Source: Pilasporangium apinafurcum
Taxonomy: Eukaryota; Oomycota; Peronosporomycetes; Pythiales; Pythiaceae
DNA: 64,000 bases
NCBI GenBank assembly: GCA_001600495.1
Contig: BCKE01000029.1
Coordinates: 67,036 to 131,035, forward strand
Direction of reading: 5' to 3'
The notes under the pieces were generated by a model. That model had not been told where the DNA came from, did no database searches, and worked only from the letters and a program-made list of their open reading frames with translations. Below, piece after piece: positions 34,201 through 41,817 of this stretch. Position numbers and translations under genes: made by a program. Position 1 is the first letter of the stretch; each line of letters opens with the position of its first letter.

Positions 34201-35462
34201 GTGCAAACGTTATGGAACTCGCTTGTCGTACTGTAAGTAACAGCGGTAGTGGTGGTGGTAGTGGGATTGACTGGCAAACGCTGCATGGGCTGATGGAGAA
34301 TGCTATTTACGGCGGTAGAGTTGACAATCCGTATGATTTACGGGTATTGCGTTGCAATTTGAGTGAATATTTCAGTCCAGAGTTCCTTAGTGGCCAAAAA
34401 AGCTTGCTGCGTGGTATCAAGATGCCGCAGAGCACACGACATGCGGATTTCCTGGACCTCATTGACCATTTTCCAGATGCGGATGCGCCCACTGTGTTTG
34501 GTTTACCGGACAACATTGAGCGGTCCATGCAGCGAAATGTGTCGTCACAGGTCATCACACAGTTGAAAGCGCTATCATCCAGCGAAGAAATGGCTGAGAA
34601 GTTCGATCGCGAGAAATGGCGCGCGCAGTTAGGTCCATTGCTGGAGAATTGGAGCAAATGGACCTCAAGTCTGCATTTAGACATGGCTACAACTCCCAGC
34701 AGCTCATCTTCCAGAAATGTACAATTAATGTCACCATCCGATGCATTTGTGACAATGGAGAACGAGGCTGCATTGGATTTGGTGTCATACGTAAATAACG
34801 GACTACAAGGCTTGAAGAAGGTTATTTACGGAACAGGACTGCTAACACCAGCGATCCAAAGCATTGGCATGGCGATGCTGAAAGGCGAAGTTCCTAATGA
34901 ATGGAGTGCGAAATGGGAAGGAAGTGAGCTCGTGCAGACATGGTTGCGTTCCATTGCTACAAGGAAGAAAGCACTGGTGGACTGGCAAGAAGCAGCAAGC
35001 TGTGGCAAGTTGCTTTCCCGCGGTCTCGATCTGTCAGACCTGTTGCACCCAGGTACGTTCTTGAACGCACTGCGACAGCAAAGTGCGCGACAACTGAAAT
35101 GCTCCATGGACGGGATGAAATTGCTTTCTTGCTGGGAGAAAGACAAACTCAGTAGTGACTCAGAACATGCCAAACTCGAATGGTTTGAGATTACGCGACT
35201 ACTGTTGCAAGGTGCATCGTTTGAAGGTGGGACGCTACTTGAGGCATCTCCAGATGCCCAAGAATTGGTTATCGTGCCATCCTGCTACGTGGCTTACGCA
35301 CGCGATGACGCCACAGAGATGTACACGAAAGAAAACTGTATCAAAGTACCGCTCTACTATGCCACAAATCGCGAGCGTTTACTGCTCGAGATTTCGATGC
35401 CCATTGCTGGGGACCATGCGCGATGGATCCTTGCTGGTGTCGCACTCTTCTTGGGTGAATAA
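22257..35462 (+). CDS. DYNC2H1: Cytoplasmic dynein-2 heavy chain (retrograde IFT motor), intronless
   Basis: Dynein-2 drives retrograde intraflagellar transport from flagellar tip to base. One uninterrupted frame of 4401 aa (human 4307) starts at the ATG at 22257. The tail and linker occupy the first 1700 residues. The AAA1 P-loop is GPAGTGKT (about 1751), followed by CFDEFNRL and LNPAGKGYGGRSKLPDNLK. AAA2 has GPSGSGKST (about 2064), AAA3 GPEGSGKN (about 2377) and AAA4 GSSGVGRR (about 2730). The stalk coiled coils with the microtubule-binding tip span about 2950-3270. Dynein-2 rather than axonemal identity follows from stretches such as DPEWIESLNSVLDDN, SPATISRMGMIFLSDE, MKKIPELL, LVVQALRPDRLQSA, YIPQGWTKFYEFS and the C-terminal LHPGTFLNALRQQ. 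No frameshift or stop occurs in 13.2 kb. Confidence 0.97.
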   Translation: MDPSDPDFSTDERRNYLVTLLKSLWGQKLHVSKEKTSEDALALFLDTPTCQVLHAILIRSATASGENNTQEEVVELSTQLQEWKLAVDTSSFQFQISFTKVNGQQPLTPETMSTRIQVTSLLQSPLQSLYQAVHQVYAPLLLRSDSSASQLSQKLKDMLMELDSGLGNSVLCGETNVPLGISSSNESDLASLVNIVTINDEIQYWEKSETQKNQKRARKFSTCFDNIHQRYANLVTLTFEEMMDLLEESYNTLDDIWRADLARESQYPQPRMNHLLGLVGTAINKYILEQTKTLDVWTGNFHEVTVLLQQSIALCERWINSIDMLTDTMWPSYEEHPWVGKKSTQDEPLQCLIKRMEEVIRLRTTYEELLSLLPDSMAQELSTTCFQPFAAIKPLYYNPYTESTWQKAVKEYEAMLMPVEAQVGTILRDQIAAVASKPSTATRLLQRYRHLLQRPTLAKTLAGERDALLAQLMAHLDQLESDFESRRQSSAKEKAMHIGKTLSPKVNVIVWSHMLSTRVVEMTQLARHVLADLPAFKRFSHQCDQFLTKVNGLVVDKVRDWQEQIEHQLEQEGEDALQLSGKLMQIDKNGDLVVNYSEFLVTLLRDVRQLTELSAQTRRTHNNPAKVDDWVPAKVRKVAEEAEKYYRYGVTLKKVANFYNNMESQIIEEQKPMLLDSLLAFEEAVKRPGHAAPKTSSSSSKSDVTWQNLEACNDYVKQLQDAADKLSTENRRFKRAHEKLSEEFLALMDVDLLRYPAKWKEKWDEIKKNVLQVTKKQDPARTKKWFLYWDHQLYKVLECGYQMGLEMLNENLPEIKEIKTELHFPPLSSSITASGASTGATQLTLVLKPPMEELRTTYYKAMKKFIARPTKFNGFANPQVFAAMCDANAQNLLLVYQTCEQLFTRLEVMLYEYEPWSVLARMVGGGGSELESIMESELQEPAHWEVNLKTAKTKKKESEKIPDFVKIDCIHLSLVPFKHTLDEYLQRFQDGLLHSLRRSALQHIKTVEEFVDLAMEKLNKRPHSIEEISQAQIEWKEIDAKRTTVQGQFQKAEKKKSLLLTVISSSSWSSNLDTSEVESRLAQLPTRWENFEIALEAFNDMIEEQRESLKGAIEAQVIECNIDIDKFRQRWTALRPVEVTSWDDETLSKVYSAMDEWREKLNELKAQSKSLTENCAVFGMPEPVFDGLSTLENDVDKIDLNWTTYKAFREEIQTLAAQDWITFCANMFALQDCAQKWADQIKQNITERTVVVEKINDFNNHVKRAMPTLKLCRGEPFKDDHWTQLFRKLGMPRSVEKRNLTVGHFIDVFPVLEQPTTLQFVKVLHARAQGEVTIREALQELRAWTETAELSLLVHEHDDRQVSIIKDWKDITLALGDNQSLLASLKESQFFKPFEGEASQYEGKMTVLDQVLTQLNIIQRKWIFLEPIFSKGALPSEQSRFRKVDEEFTEIMSNIERDPKLFNLADEMLFPGLVDRLNMMVDQLERCQKALADFLEEKRSCMPRFYFIGDEDLLEILGQSQNPAVIQSHLKKLYQGVHRVEFSEKRDQIVAMLSAANEKVVLHTPVQITNAVEEWLETFTEEMRRTIRVLVGQCVASKAPDYQEYPSQVLCLAEQIRFCTQAEAAIKSGTVSDLKRSLQDTLRELTSVDLSTEVLMNLKVKALVLDLVHHIDVCDQLLAANCRSTTDWIWQKQLRFYLDKQQHCCIKMNNAEFDYTYEYQGNAPKLVHTPLTDKCYLTLTQGMHMGFGGNPYGPAGTGKTESVKALGGQFGRQVLVFNCDEGIDFQSMGRILIGLVKCGAWGCFDEFNRLKEDQLSAISQQIQVIQDAIKDRVDNIKLLNRSINVNFNAGIFVTLNPAGKGYGGRSKLPDNLKALFRPVAMGRPDNNLIAEVILYSEGFSEAKDIASKVVSLYTLSGQLLSPQQHYDWGLRALKAVLNTAGKMLQAAKKELATTATSVSENESKVDSAKSERLTPAQETEILIRAVRINTLSKLTFVDSARFLALIGDVFPGVTSADLSGGALADAIREVMVNKPFYLQVDELQIRKMLQLKESLDQRMGCVVVGPSGSGKSTVWQVLQQALIKCGQLVKTHVMNPKSMPRERLLGHMDLDTREWEDGVLTDAARKVVKEPEHVRSWIICDGDVDPEWIESLNSVLDDNHLLTLPNGERINFGPNINFVFETHDLRFASPATISRMGMIFLSDEDIDVKRLVSKWLLTLSSEEKRDNLSKWIDELFTKALEELHKYDMIVETTTVGTIMNGLSHVATATTRSEFVCAMIRGLGANLSMQARTSFAKSMFMMANERPPDVGAPLDCYCQGSTFYSYETKRETYGSIDGRMDKKDIQNSQDAVVPTVSVQRGLKVIEPWVDKMEPFILVGPEGSGKNMLIRQAFKNLKSVNVTVLHCNAQTTADHIIHKISQCCSLFSTTTGRVYRPRDSERLVLYLKDINLPKPDQYDTCMLIAFLQQLITFNGFYDQHLEFLGIEKIQIVASMNAATTVGRHRLSTRFTAIVKVAYMDYPSTEELMVVYSTFLEAVLLSDNPQLPATWKDAGNRDKLAKSIVEIYDATKTKFTVDEQRHYLFTSRDLTKWVFSLLRYDLGHEDVLDVLANEAQRLFRDRLVDADARSRFDGILNSILKQQWRHTIKLQDIYFSSLHCRTKTENDTGGASAVASPLQRIASDEFAHIISQGMVLYEREEKDLHMLLFDEILDHLAIVERILSEPGGSMLLVGSSGVGRRSATTLISYMLGYTMFSPSATRNYDAASFRGDLKSILVKAGVEGQHYVLYLEDHHFTQDAILEITNSLLSSGEVPGLYTHEEIEPQIAPLKEKMLESIGASGQEYRTVYDFFISRVRQYVHVVLGMDSRHPQFLLRCESNPALYTKCSIVWMGEWSAQSMKKIPELLLHGSELMDSVSKAAQLITTLYQSSKEFGATPREFICFLTSWRILFEAKSKQVVQEIRHLKSGLSKLDEASTTVDELSRNATIKKKELGAAQVSADEAMEAIKNALDRASINRREVEELKKQLAKAEEATNTRKHEIEQELGDIMPILQSAKEAVGNIKSDNLNEIRSLKMPPEPIHDVLSAVLMLLGIQDTSWNSMKKFLGNRGVKDDILNYDARRITPEISKAVTKLVKSKASSFDHETIYRVSVAAAPLATWAKANLKYSMVLSKIEPLEADLAEAKRSLEASQQRLQQCESELKKIDIKVDQMKAQFAEKTKEAEILRVGLEQAQSTLNKAQGLLGKLGGEKQRWSEQVKELDNRLQDLPIRMLLAAAFTTFMGKCSEDARLRVVKEWEREMHDLGGSTSVSGRSFDYRKLLSSESELLTWKSMGLPSDNLSMENALIISNSSNDRCPFIIDPASASTTWLQAELAKDTTRPLSVVQSQDARFVNLVEQAVRFGKTLVILDVDLVEPYLYPLVRKDLIHQGPRYVVALGDKTIDYNENFRLFLVTRNPSPLLAPDTLAIVNVVNFTVTKSGLEGQLLGVTIQHEQPALELEKSELLRQEEECKVQLAALEKQLVEALATSEGDILENTILIESLTKTKSTSAEIEQALERSAKKSEELDEKRDTYSPFAHEGAKMFFLVKQLSAVNHMYRFSLASFLVLFKATLATKMEWANTKDRILRLIPILEYKVLMFISRALFKEHRPMFALHLVRGMHPECFEKNEYECFCGEMIANSDVKSGGTTNIPLPEWAPSERKEAFAFFVETLPRLAQQCKFESSDLWLRWSKSMECEQNFHPKMDKTGSSGGLSAFQKVLVVQALRPDRLQSAIIQFICGVMQLKSLTPPSLDFKAIGTEEATNTTPVLLLTTAGADPSKELEEVASAVVGRNHYFEVAMGGGQQEIALNLLKSTAEHGEWLCLQNLHLVVAWLPILEKEISALTPHHKFRLWLTTEPHDVFPLVLLEQSLKITFESPPGMKKNLQRTYAAWSPEFIAQGSMSRAQLLFLLAFFHALLQERRTYIPQGWTKFYEFSFGDFRAGANVMELACRTVSNSGSGGGSGIDWQTLHGLMENAIYGGRVDNPYDLRVLRCNLSEYFSPEFLSGQKSLLRGIKMPQSTRHADFLDLIDHFPDADAPTVFGLPDNIERSMQRNVSSQVITQLKALSSSEEMAEKFDREKWRAQLGPLLENWSKWTSSLHLDMATTPSSSSSRNVQLMSPSDAFVTMENEAALDLVSYVNNGLQGLKKVIYGTGLLTPAIQSIGMAMLKGEVPNEWSAKWEGSELVQTWLRSIATRKKALVDWQEAASCGKLLSRGLDLSDLLHPGTFLNALRQQSARQLKCSMDGMKLLSCWEKDKLSSDSEHAKLEWFEITRLLLQGASFEGGTLLEASPDAQELVIVPSCYVAYARDDATEMYTKENCIKVPLYYATNRERLLLEISMPIAGDHARWILAGVALFLGE

Positions 35463-35827
35463 GATATGATAAAATACGGGTTCAAACCGTAAATACTCCA
35501 ATAATTTTACTATTTAGAGTAGACGAGCCATACTGCACATAAACACTGCCATCCGGTGCTGGATTAGTGCGCCAATGAAGGAATAGACGCCATCCATTGG
35601 CTGAAAAGAATTTTTTTGTACTATTTTTACAGTTTTGTGTTTTGCCAAGGAGTTACAGTTGCGAGTACCAAAATTTACAGATCGATTGCATGGGACGGAG
35701 GCAGGGCCAATGCATGGTGTTGTGCCGTTTTCCTTGGCTATTATGGAGCTCCAGTTTCGCTACAACTGACCTGTAGCTGAAGAATCAAAGCTCACTCTAG
35801 ACCAGTAGGTGAAAGTGGTGGAGACCC

Positions 35828-36373
35828 ATGGGGTGCTGTCCTTCGAAAGAAGCTGTGGAACATGTCATCTTTACCGAAAGCGAAGGAGAGAATGATCAAA
35901 TCTCCACTGAGATTTCCCATGCAACAAACACGTCTACTGTTACGAACGATCATGAAGCACCGACAGAATTATTGATGATTCGAGATGGTTGGAAGCTGCC
36001 GATAAAATCGGAAAACAATGGCGAATATCAGTCACCACCAAGTCCAGAGGTTGAGAAGCATAAAGAACCCGAACTCCCAATCCGCAGAGAATCACGACCT
36101 GCGGCTTTCGAATTGAAGACAGAGGAGATTATTCGTGCGCCAGATCCACCATCATCAGAGTTTACTCCTCCGCCTTCGCCACCACGAACGCCATCGACAC
36201 CACGCAAGCCGCCGGTTAATTTCGACGAAGTACCCATTAATTCCATGTATCATCGTATCCACACAGTCAAAGTTGCTGAACAAGACGCAAAACGTCACGA
36301 AGAGCTCCAATTAGAAGCGGAACAACACGAACAGGAAGTACGAGAGTACAAAGCAGCGATGCTGTCAGCTTAA
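35828..36373 (+). CDS. Small MGCC protein with predicted N-terminal acylation
   Basis: This single-exon frame of 181 aa starts MGCCPSKEAVEH. Gly2 with Cys3 and Cys4 fits N-myristoylation plus palmitoylation and membrane anchoring. The middle is acidic and disordered, with a Pro-rich stretch (FTPPPSPPRTPSTPRKPP) that could bind SH3/WW-type modules or be phosphorylated. The C-terminal 40 residues (KVAEQDAKRHEELQLEAEQ) are helical and charged. I know no family for it. It lies 365 bp after the dynein-2 stop on the same strand. MGC-type lipidated small proteins are common in flagellar membranes, but that link is only suggestive. Confidence 0.75.
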   Translation: MGCCPSKEAVEHVIFTESEGENDQISTEISHATNTSTVTNDHEAPTELLMIRDGWKLPIKSENNGEYQSPPSPEVEKHKEPELPIRRESRPAAFELKTEEIIRAPDPPSSEFTPPPSPPRTPSTPRKPPVNFDEVPINSMYHRIHTVKVAEQDAKRHEELQLEAEQHEQEVREYKAAMLSA

Positions 36374-39300
36374 TCCCTTAGTATTCGATCTCCATGCTCG
36401 ATTCATATAGATGTGAGTCAACAGATTGGACAGGTTTATTAATTAAATGCCGTATATTTATCATGGACTTATGATACATATGACTAGCATACCCTCGCAA
36501 CATTCAAACATGTCGAGCTGTTTGTGCAATGTCTGTCATTGACAGGCTGTCAACACAAAATTTCATGATAAAATTTCAATGCTCTCTGTCTCCATGGCTT
36601 TTTTGGCGTGGAAAATTGAGGTAGAGTGGTTTGATCTTGAGAGTAGGAGTATAGAATCATCCACGACAATAGTGGGTTTCTTGGCGATCCTCCATCGAAA
36701 CCTCCTAACATTACCACGACCAGGCGTGAGCAGAGTGGGACGATTGCATCAGCTACTCACATGTGGCCACGGGACACGAACTCCTTCGTCCCACAAATAC
36801 CATCAAATCCGTGCCCAGCTGACAAAGACGAGGGAAAGAACGTCCCGTTCCACCCAGCGTCGCGTTTCATACACACGCGCGAGTGGGAAATAACGTAGAA
36901 TCGCCCACTGTCGTCAGCCGAGTCCTGAAGAATCGCCCAGTTTTTGGTCGTCTGAGGATGCCACATGATTGACATTCACGCAATACAGTGACACCCTCAA
37001 CCGCTATGAGGATGGGTCAAAAGCGATGAACACGCCCAAAGAACTCGCACAGCGCAACAATTCCAGCTGACTTCTTCAAGGAACCAGCCTAACTGCCTAA
37101 CCGAGAGTATCCCATGGGTTCCAAAGGGGAAGAAATCCAATGGCAGCTACTATCAAAGTCTTTCGTGTTTGTGCATCCTATGTAGATACAGTGTTTGGGT
37201 CATTACGTTAACGAAGAGAGGGTGCCATAATCATCACCAATCAATCTTTTTTAGGATAATTAACAACAGTACATTTTTAGTGTTATTTCTTGCCTCGTCT
37301 GCTTTGAAATCAAGTCAGACCAGTAGTGGGATCGAATGTGGAGGAGACGACTGGAAGCCAGATACCTCCAGGGAAAGAACGACCAGATTCGACGAGGTAG
37401 ACCGCTGGTTGGTAATGCCTGAGAGGGAGAAGAGACGAAGTTATTCATTCACACGTTCAGCGTTTGTTTTCGAAAATAAAGTTTTTGCCATGCTGGGTCT
37501 TTCTACAGTTGGTCCTCATCCATTTTCGGTAGATGACATGTGAAAGTATTTCCACAGATACATGATTTTCTGCAATTGTGTCGATATTCCATCGACTAGC
37601 AGTCTTCCGACTCATATGTTGTACGAGCATATCCTTGTTCGATCAGTTCCAATACACCTCCTTTAATCTGTATACGAACATCCAACTCTTTGCATTGATA
37701 TACGTGGTACAATAGACGCAAATAAAAATCTTTTTCAGTCAACTGTACCTAAAGCAAAAATTGGGATTTTTATAACTACTCCAGTCAGTTTTTGATTGCC
37801 TAAACCCAGATTTAAAAACAAAAAAAAAACAAAAAAGCATTCGTCAATATTTAGAGAGTGTGCGATTCACTTCAACCCATCTGATCCGGCATCTCGAACC
37901 TGATGTCGTGTGGCTGGCCTCACAGTTTCGTCATGGTCCAAAGCCCATTAGGCTTTCTTTCAACGGTATTTAAGCGCGCAAGTGAATCAGAAGAGCAGAA
38001 ACATCAATGAGCATGACAGTTTGTACTGCATCCATTTCCACATCCTTGTTGGTGAATAAGAAATCCAAATATGGAGAATGTCGATTGTGTTGACACTGTG
38101 TCCTCGCAACGTTTTATTAGCGAAAGAAATGTTGGGAGTCGATTACAGTCGTGAGCTGTCTCAATAAATAAATGGTGGTATTAAACCCTCCCACTGTGAC
38201 TGTTGTGCGTTGCAATGTTAATAGTGGTCCCAAGTCCTCTTAACAGGTCGTCAAAAAGTCACCAAAGCTTAGCTAAAACTGGAGGTTACTATGATTTGCA
38301 GAACTTGACACTAAATTATCCTTTCCGAGTGAGTACATAGTCAAAACAAGTGCTACTTACAAAAAAGAAAAGCCTGAGATCCCACTTTCTACAAGAACAT
38401 TTTAGATAACACCCGTTTTTAGGATTACGAGAAGATGATTAGTCTCAACATCGTACCAGACGATGTTTCACACTGACGGCACCAACCCAAACCGCAGTCA
38501 GAGGTCCGGCTTTGTACTAGTTCTCAGGTTCGATACGCTTGTCGTAGAACCAGCTGCCAAATAACAAGCACTTTCTGTGTGTATATGATAATACAATTGG
38601 AGCGATCAGTCTGGGCGATGTGTACTGTTGTCGTCCGCTATGAAAACAGAGATTTCACATCAATCACATGATGCTCTTGAAGATTCGCAACGTTGAGAGA
38701 CTTTCCTTTTATTTGTCCTAGTCTATTTCCTCATGAACGTGAAAAATAATGGTGATGATACTGCAATCAATCTGTTTTGAAAAAAAAATCATGTTACAAG
38801 TGCACAGCAAAGTACCTTGGGTGACGGGAAGAATTTCGCCTTGTCTGTCCACTAGTTAACTGGACTTGGATAGTGACACATGCTGACGCCAACGTTGGTC
38901 AAATTGATTTGATAAAGTGTACACATTTCTCGTGAAATTCCGGATAAAGAGGATTAGTTTATTGATATGATTAATAAACTCTCTTTTGTTTGGCTGTATA
39001 GTAATTTCGAAAACCGGATATTAGGGGCTGGTCTGTGTCAATAGTAATTGGCTGGTTTCTTTCCCATCCTTGCAAAAAGGGGGAGGTGCCTGGTGGAGGG
39101 AGACGAGCCAGGCGTAGTGTTTTTTATAAAACTGGTTGAGTGCTAGTGAGAGGAGTGGTGGCGACCACGGAGAGGAGCGCCCTTGACACGGACTGGGCCA
39201 CTCCCACGCCCAACAGTAGCTCACTTGGTTGACTGTTCATTTCGCATTTCCACCCCTCAAGAGTAGGAGTCCCCACCTCTGTAACACCCCACCCTCTCGC

Positions 39301-39392
39301 TTCTTCAAGAGTGCGGAGCGAAGGAGATTATCAAGAGATACTTGTTCACACCCTTCACAACCACTGTGTCGGATCCGCGCGGACCAAGATCA
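36374..39392. other. Three-kilobase intergenic gap, no confident gene
   Basis: Short frames at 36579-36893 (+), 36757-36975 (-) and 37169-37543 (+) have no recognisable domain. The minus one (WAILQDSADDSGRFYVISHS) looks somewhat protein-like and may be a fossil. An A-rich tract lies at 37816-37838. The last 350 bp before 39393 is C- and GAG-rich and probably holds the promoter and 5' UTR of the next gene. Confidence 0.5.
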
Positions 39393-41264
39393 ATGGCCAT
39401 TGGGATGACTTTACAGCAACTTTATTCACATCCAACGTATGAAGAGCACGCGACCACTGCGGACGGTAGTGCGTCCGCAAGTGGCCCTGCACCCACAAGC
39501 CACACCAGTGCTGGTGCTAGTGGATCAGCATCGACAGCCACTCCTCCACATGGTAGAAGTCCAAGCTACAATGACAACAAGAACAATGAGAATGGCAGTA
39601 GCGCGATGAATCACCATGGCGGAATGGATCGCAGTACTGGTCCACCGCAGCCATCACTAGCGTATGGTATGCCTCAACATTTCCAACACTATAGTCAGCT
39701 ACCGCACCATAATGGTGGATTCCACGGACCATATCCGACCAAGAATGGTCCCAGCACCTCGGAAGACTACGTTGCTGATCCTCTCCCGTTTGAATACAAT
39801 GGGATCCGCAAACCTCAGTACCACGATACAAAGGTTCAAGACCACCGTCTTCCGCCCAACATGCATCCATATGCTGACTCGTACAACCCACAAGCGCCGC
39901 ACCACGCTGTGTACAACCAGGTGTTGCATCCACACAAGACACTGGACGAACACCCACGGCAAGCACCATACCACCCTCAATCACACCACCCCGGTGGCTA
40001 CGCTCCACACCCCAATGACCGTTCGCACTACCATCCTACATCTGAGATCCCAGCGCATTTCCCTCATTCGAGCCATCACAGTGCTGCGCCTCACATGTAC
40101 CAAGGGCACAATCAATCTGCCGCTGGTCCGAATGGATTGCTACAGCCATTGACACACTCGTTCCCTCCATTGATTGACGCCCATGCGCCAAAGAAGGAAG
40201 TGGATCAATATGCGCACCAGTATGTGGACACGTCATCGCAGCCTGTTGCTCCTCCACGACCAACTGGAGCGCCAGGTACCTCCCAGGAAGCTATGATCAA
40301 GGTCAAGACCCCATTGAAGCTCAAGTACTGGCGCAATGGCCGACGCAACCTGCAGTGTTTCCCATCGTGCAAGGTGTTTGGTGACTACTCGGCCATCAAG
40401 ATTGAAGACTTGAAACAGCATGATTTCATGTGGGGCAAGTGCCGAGGCAGCATTGTAACGGAAGTGACGCTGAATAGCAACGTGTCTTTTGATGACATTG
40501 TGATTTTGGGTCGTGTGCATTCGCTTGAGAACATCCCTGTAGCTTTTGAAGAGGCTGTGATTCGGGAATGCATGCTTGGTCGCATGGTCGACCCAGAAGT
40601 AATTGATTCCATGAAGGACCAGTGGATCACTGGTGAACGCTTACCAGATTTCGTGCAGCAAGATAGCAATGTGGCGTGCTTTGAGTTCAAGCCCAAGGTA
40701 TGGAAGTACACGGAAGACATGGCGCAGGGCAAGTGCAAGCGTCGTAACGTCAAGTACTATGTGCAGTTTGAAGCATTTGTGTTGGTTATGTCGGGTGAAC
40801 GCCGGTACTACGCGTGCATTGGTTCAGGGATGTCGACGTCTTTTGAAGTGGGTTCGAGCCGTGTCTTGGCGCGGCAGAAGCGCAAGGCCGCTACAAGTGG
40901 TTCAGACGAGAAGGCTGTGAATGGTGGGGATATGGCAATGCAACAACTGCACGCACATCCGATGATGCCGTCACATGGCATGATGGCACCTCATCAACCG
41001 ATGCAATCATCAATGTATCCTCCACCCAACTACCATCCTCACCATGAGAACCGCGGCATTCCTCCGACGTTCCCACATCCGCAGATGATGGCTTCAATGC
41101 ATCCACAGGATGCCATGCAACCACCATCGGCTCCGAACGCCCCTCAACAGCCACAGCCTCAACAAGCATCTGTAGGCACGAAGCGCAAGTTGAGCAGTGA
41201 ACGTCCTGCTGCATACCCAGCGAGCCGTGCTCCCAAGGCTGTGAAGGTCATGGGTTCGGTATAA
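39393..41264 (+). CDS. Low-complexity protein with an unassigned globular domain, possible transcription factor
   Basis: This single-exon frame gives 623 aa from the first ATG; the frame opens upstream at 39342 only with TTG. The first 300 residues are His/Pro/Tyr/Ser-rich and disordered. A compact domain of about 210 residues follows (from MIKVKTPLKLKYWRNGRR to SSRVLARQKRKA), with conserved-looking stretches CFPSCKVFGDYSAIKIEDL, NIPVAFEEAVI, KYYVQFEAFVLVM and STSFEVGSSRVLARQKRK. The last strand-plus-basic segment recalls the end of Ig-fold DNA-binding domains (p53/NDT80-like), but I cannot name the family. The C-terminus is Met/His/Pro/Gln-rich with a short basic end. Low-complexity flanks around one basic domain suit a nuclear regulator. 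Function is inferred only. Confidence 0.72.
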   Translation: MAIGMTLQQLYSHPTYEEHATTADGSASASGPAPTSHTSAGASGSASTATPPHGRSPSYNDNKNNENGSSAMNHHGGMDRSTGPPQPSLAYGMPQHFQHYSQLPHHNGGFHGPYPTKNGPSTSEDYVADPLPFEYNGIRKPQYHDTKVQDHRLPPNMHPYADSYNPQAPHHAVYNQVLHPHKTLDEHPRQAPYHPQSHHPGGYAPHPNDRSHYHPTSEIPAHFPHSSHHSAAPHMYQGHNQSAAGPNGLLQPLTHSFPPLIDAHAPKKEVDQYAHQYVDTSSQPVAPPRPTGAPGTSQEAMIKVKTPLKLKYWRNGRRNLQCFPSCKVFGDYSAIKIEDLKQHDFMWGKCRGSIVTEVTLNSNVSFDDIVILGRVHSLENIPVAFEEAVIRECMLGRMVDPEVIDSMKDQWITGERLPDFVQQDSNVACFEFKPKVWKYTEDMAQGKCKRRNVKYYVQFEAFVLVMSGERRYYACIGSGMSTSFEVGSSRVLARQKRKAATSGSDEKAVNGGDMAMQQLHAHPMMPSHGMMAPHQPMQSSMYPPPNYHPHHENRGIPPTFPHPQMMASMHPQDAMQPPSAPNAPQQPQPQQASVGTKRKLSSERPAAYPASRAPKAVKVMGSV

Positions 41265-41817
41265 GGACTCGCTTATGATAAAGAAATCTCGGAGAGATGG
41301 TGGCCTGTGAATGTCGACCATGGGCTCTGACAAAAACGACCCAGTACCTTTCTGTGAATATGAGTGTGGATGTGTGTGGATCGTGGTGGTGGGGTTTTTG
41401 AGTATCGTTGTGGTTTTTGTGGATGAGTGTCCGTCCAATGTGGAGAAGATTTTTGCTCTTTGATTCGTTTTACATTTTTGAAGAAACTCACCACACCCGC
41501 ACATATGCACACGGACACATAAGAGCAATGTGGACGAAAGGATGGCGCTGAGTATATGATCTGATAGGGGGACTGTGGCTCCCCCCATACTCACTATTTA
41601 TTGTAGCAGGAATAAATGGAAACCAAATACAATAAACAAAGAGCATTAACAAAAGCTCATTTTCTCTATGTGTGTGTTGCTTTGCTCTACCACTCTACCG
41701 TGTAGTACTCTACAGTAATTTTCTTGTTTTCGTTGAAATCTTTTACGCTTTCGTCATTTTCTGATTTCGACGGCCATCTCTCACAGCATTCAATAAAAAC
41801 GAATTATCAGACGGTGA
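41265..41817. other. Intergenic, 3' UTR/5' UTR sequence
   Basis: This 553-bp spacer has a GT-rich run (about 41360-41425) and AATAAA-like words near 41610-41640 that would suit polyadenylation of the upstream gene. Only shadow frames occur. Confidence 0.45.

Noticed and set aside
35474-35496. tRNA-like T-arm (GGTTCAAACC) after the dynein gene
   Set aside because: The local hairpin is real but no acceptor stem, D-arm or anticodon arm can be paired upstream.
36757-36975. Minus-strand frame in the 3-kb gap as a gene
   Set aside because: It looks mildly protein-like but has no recognisable motif, no flanking exons and no clear start context.
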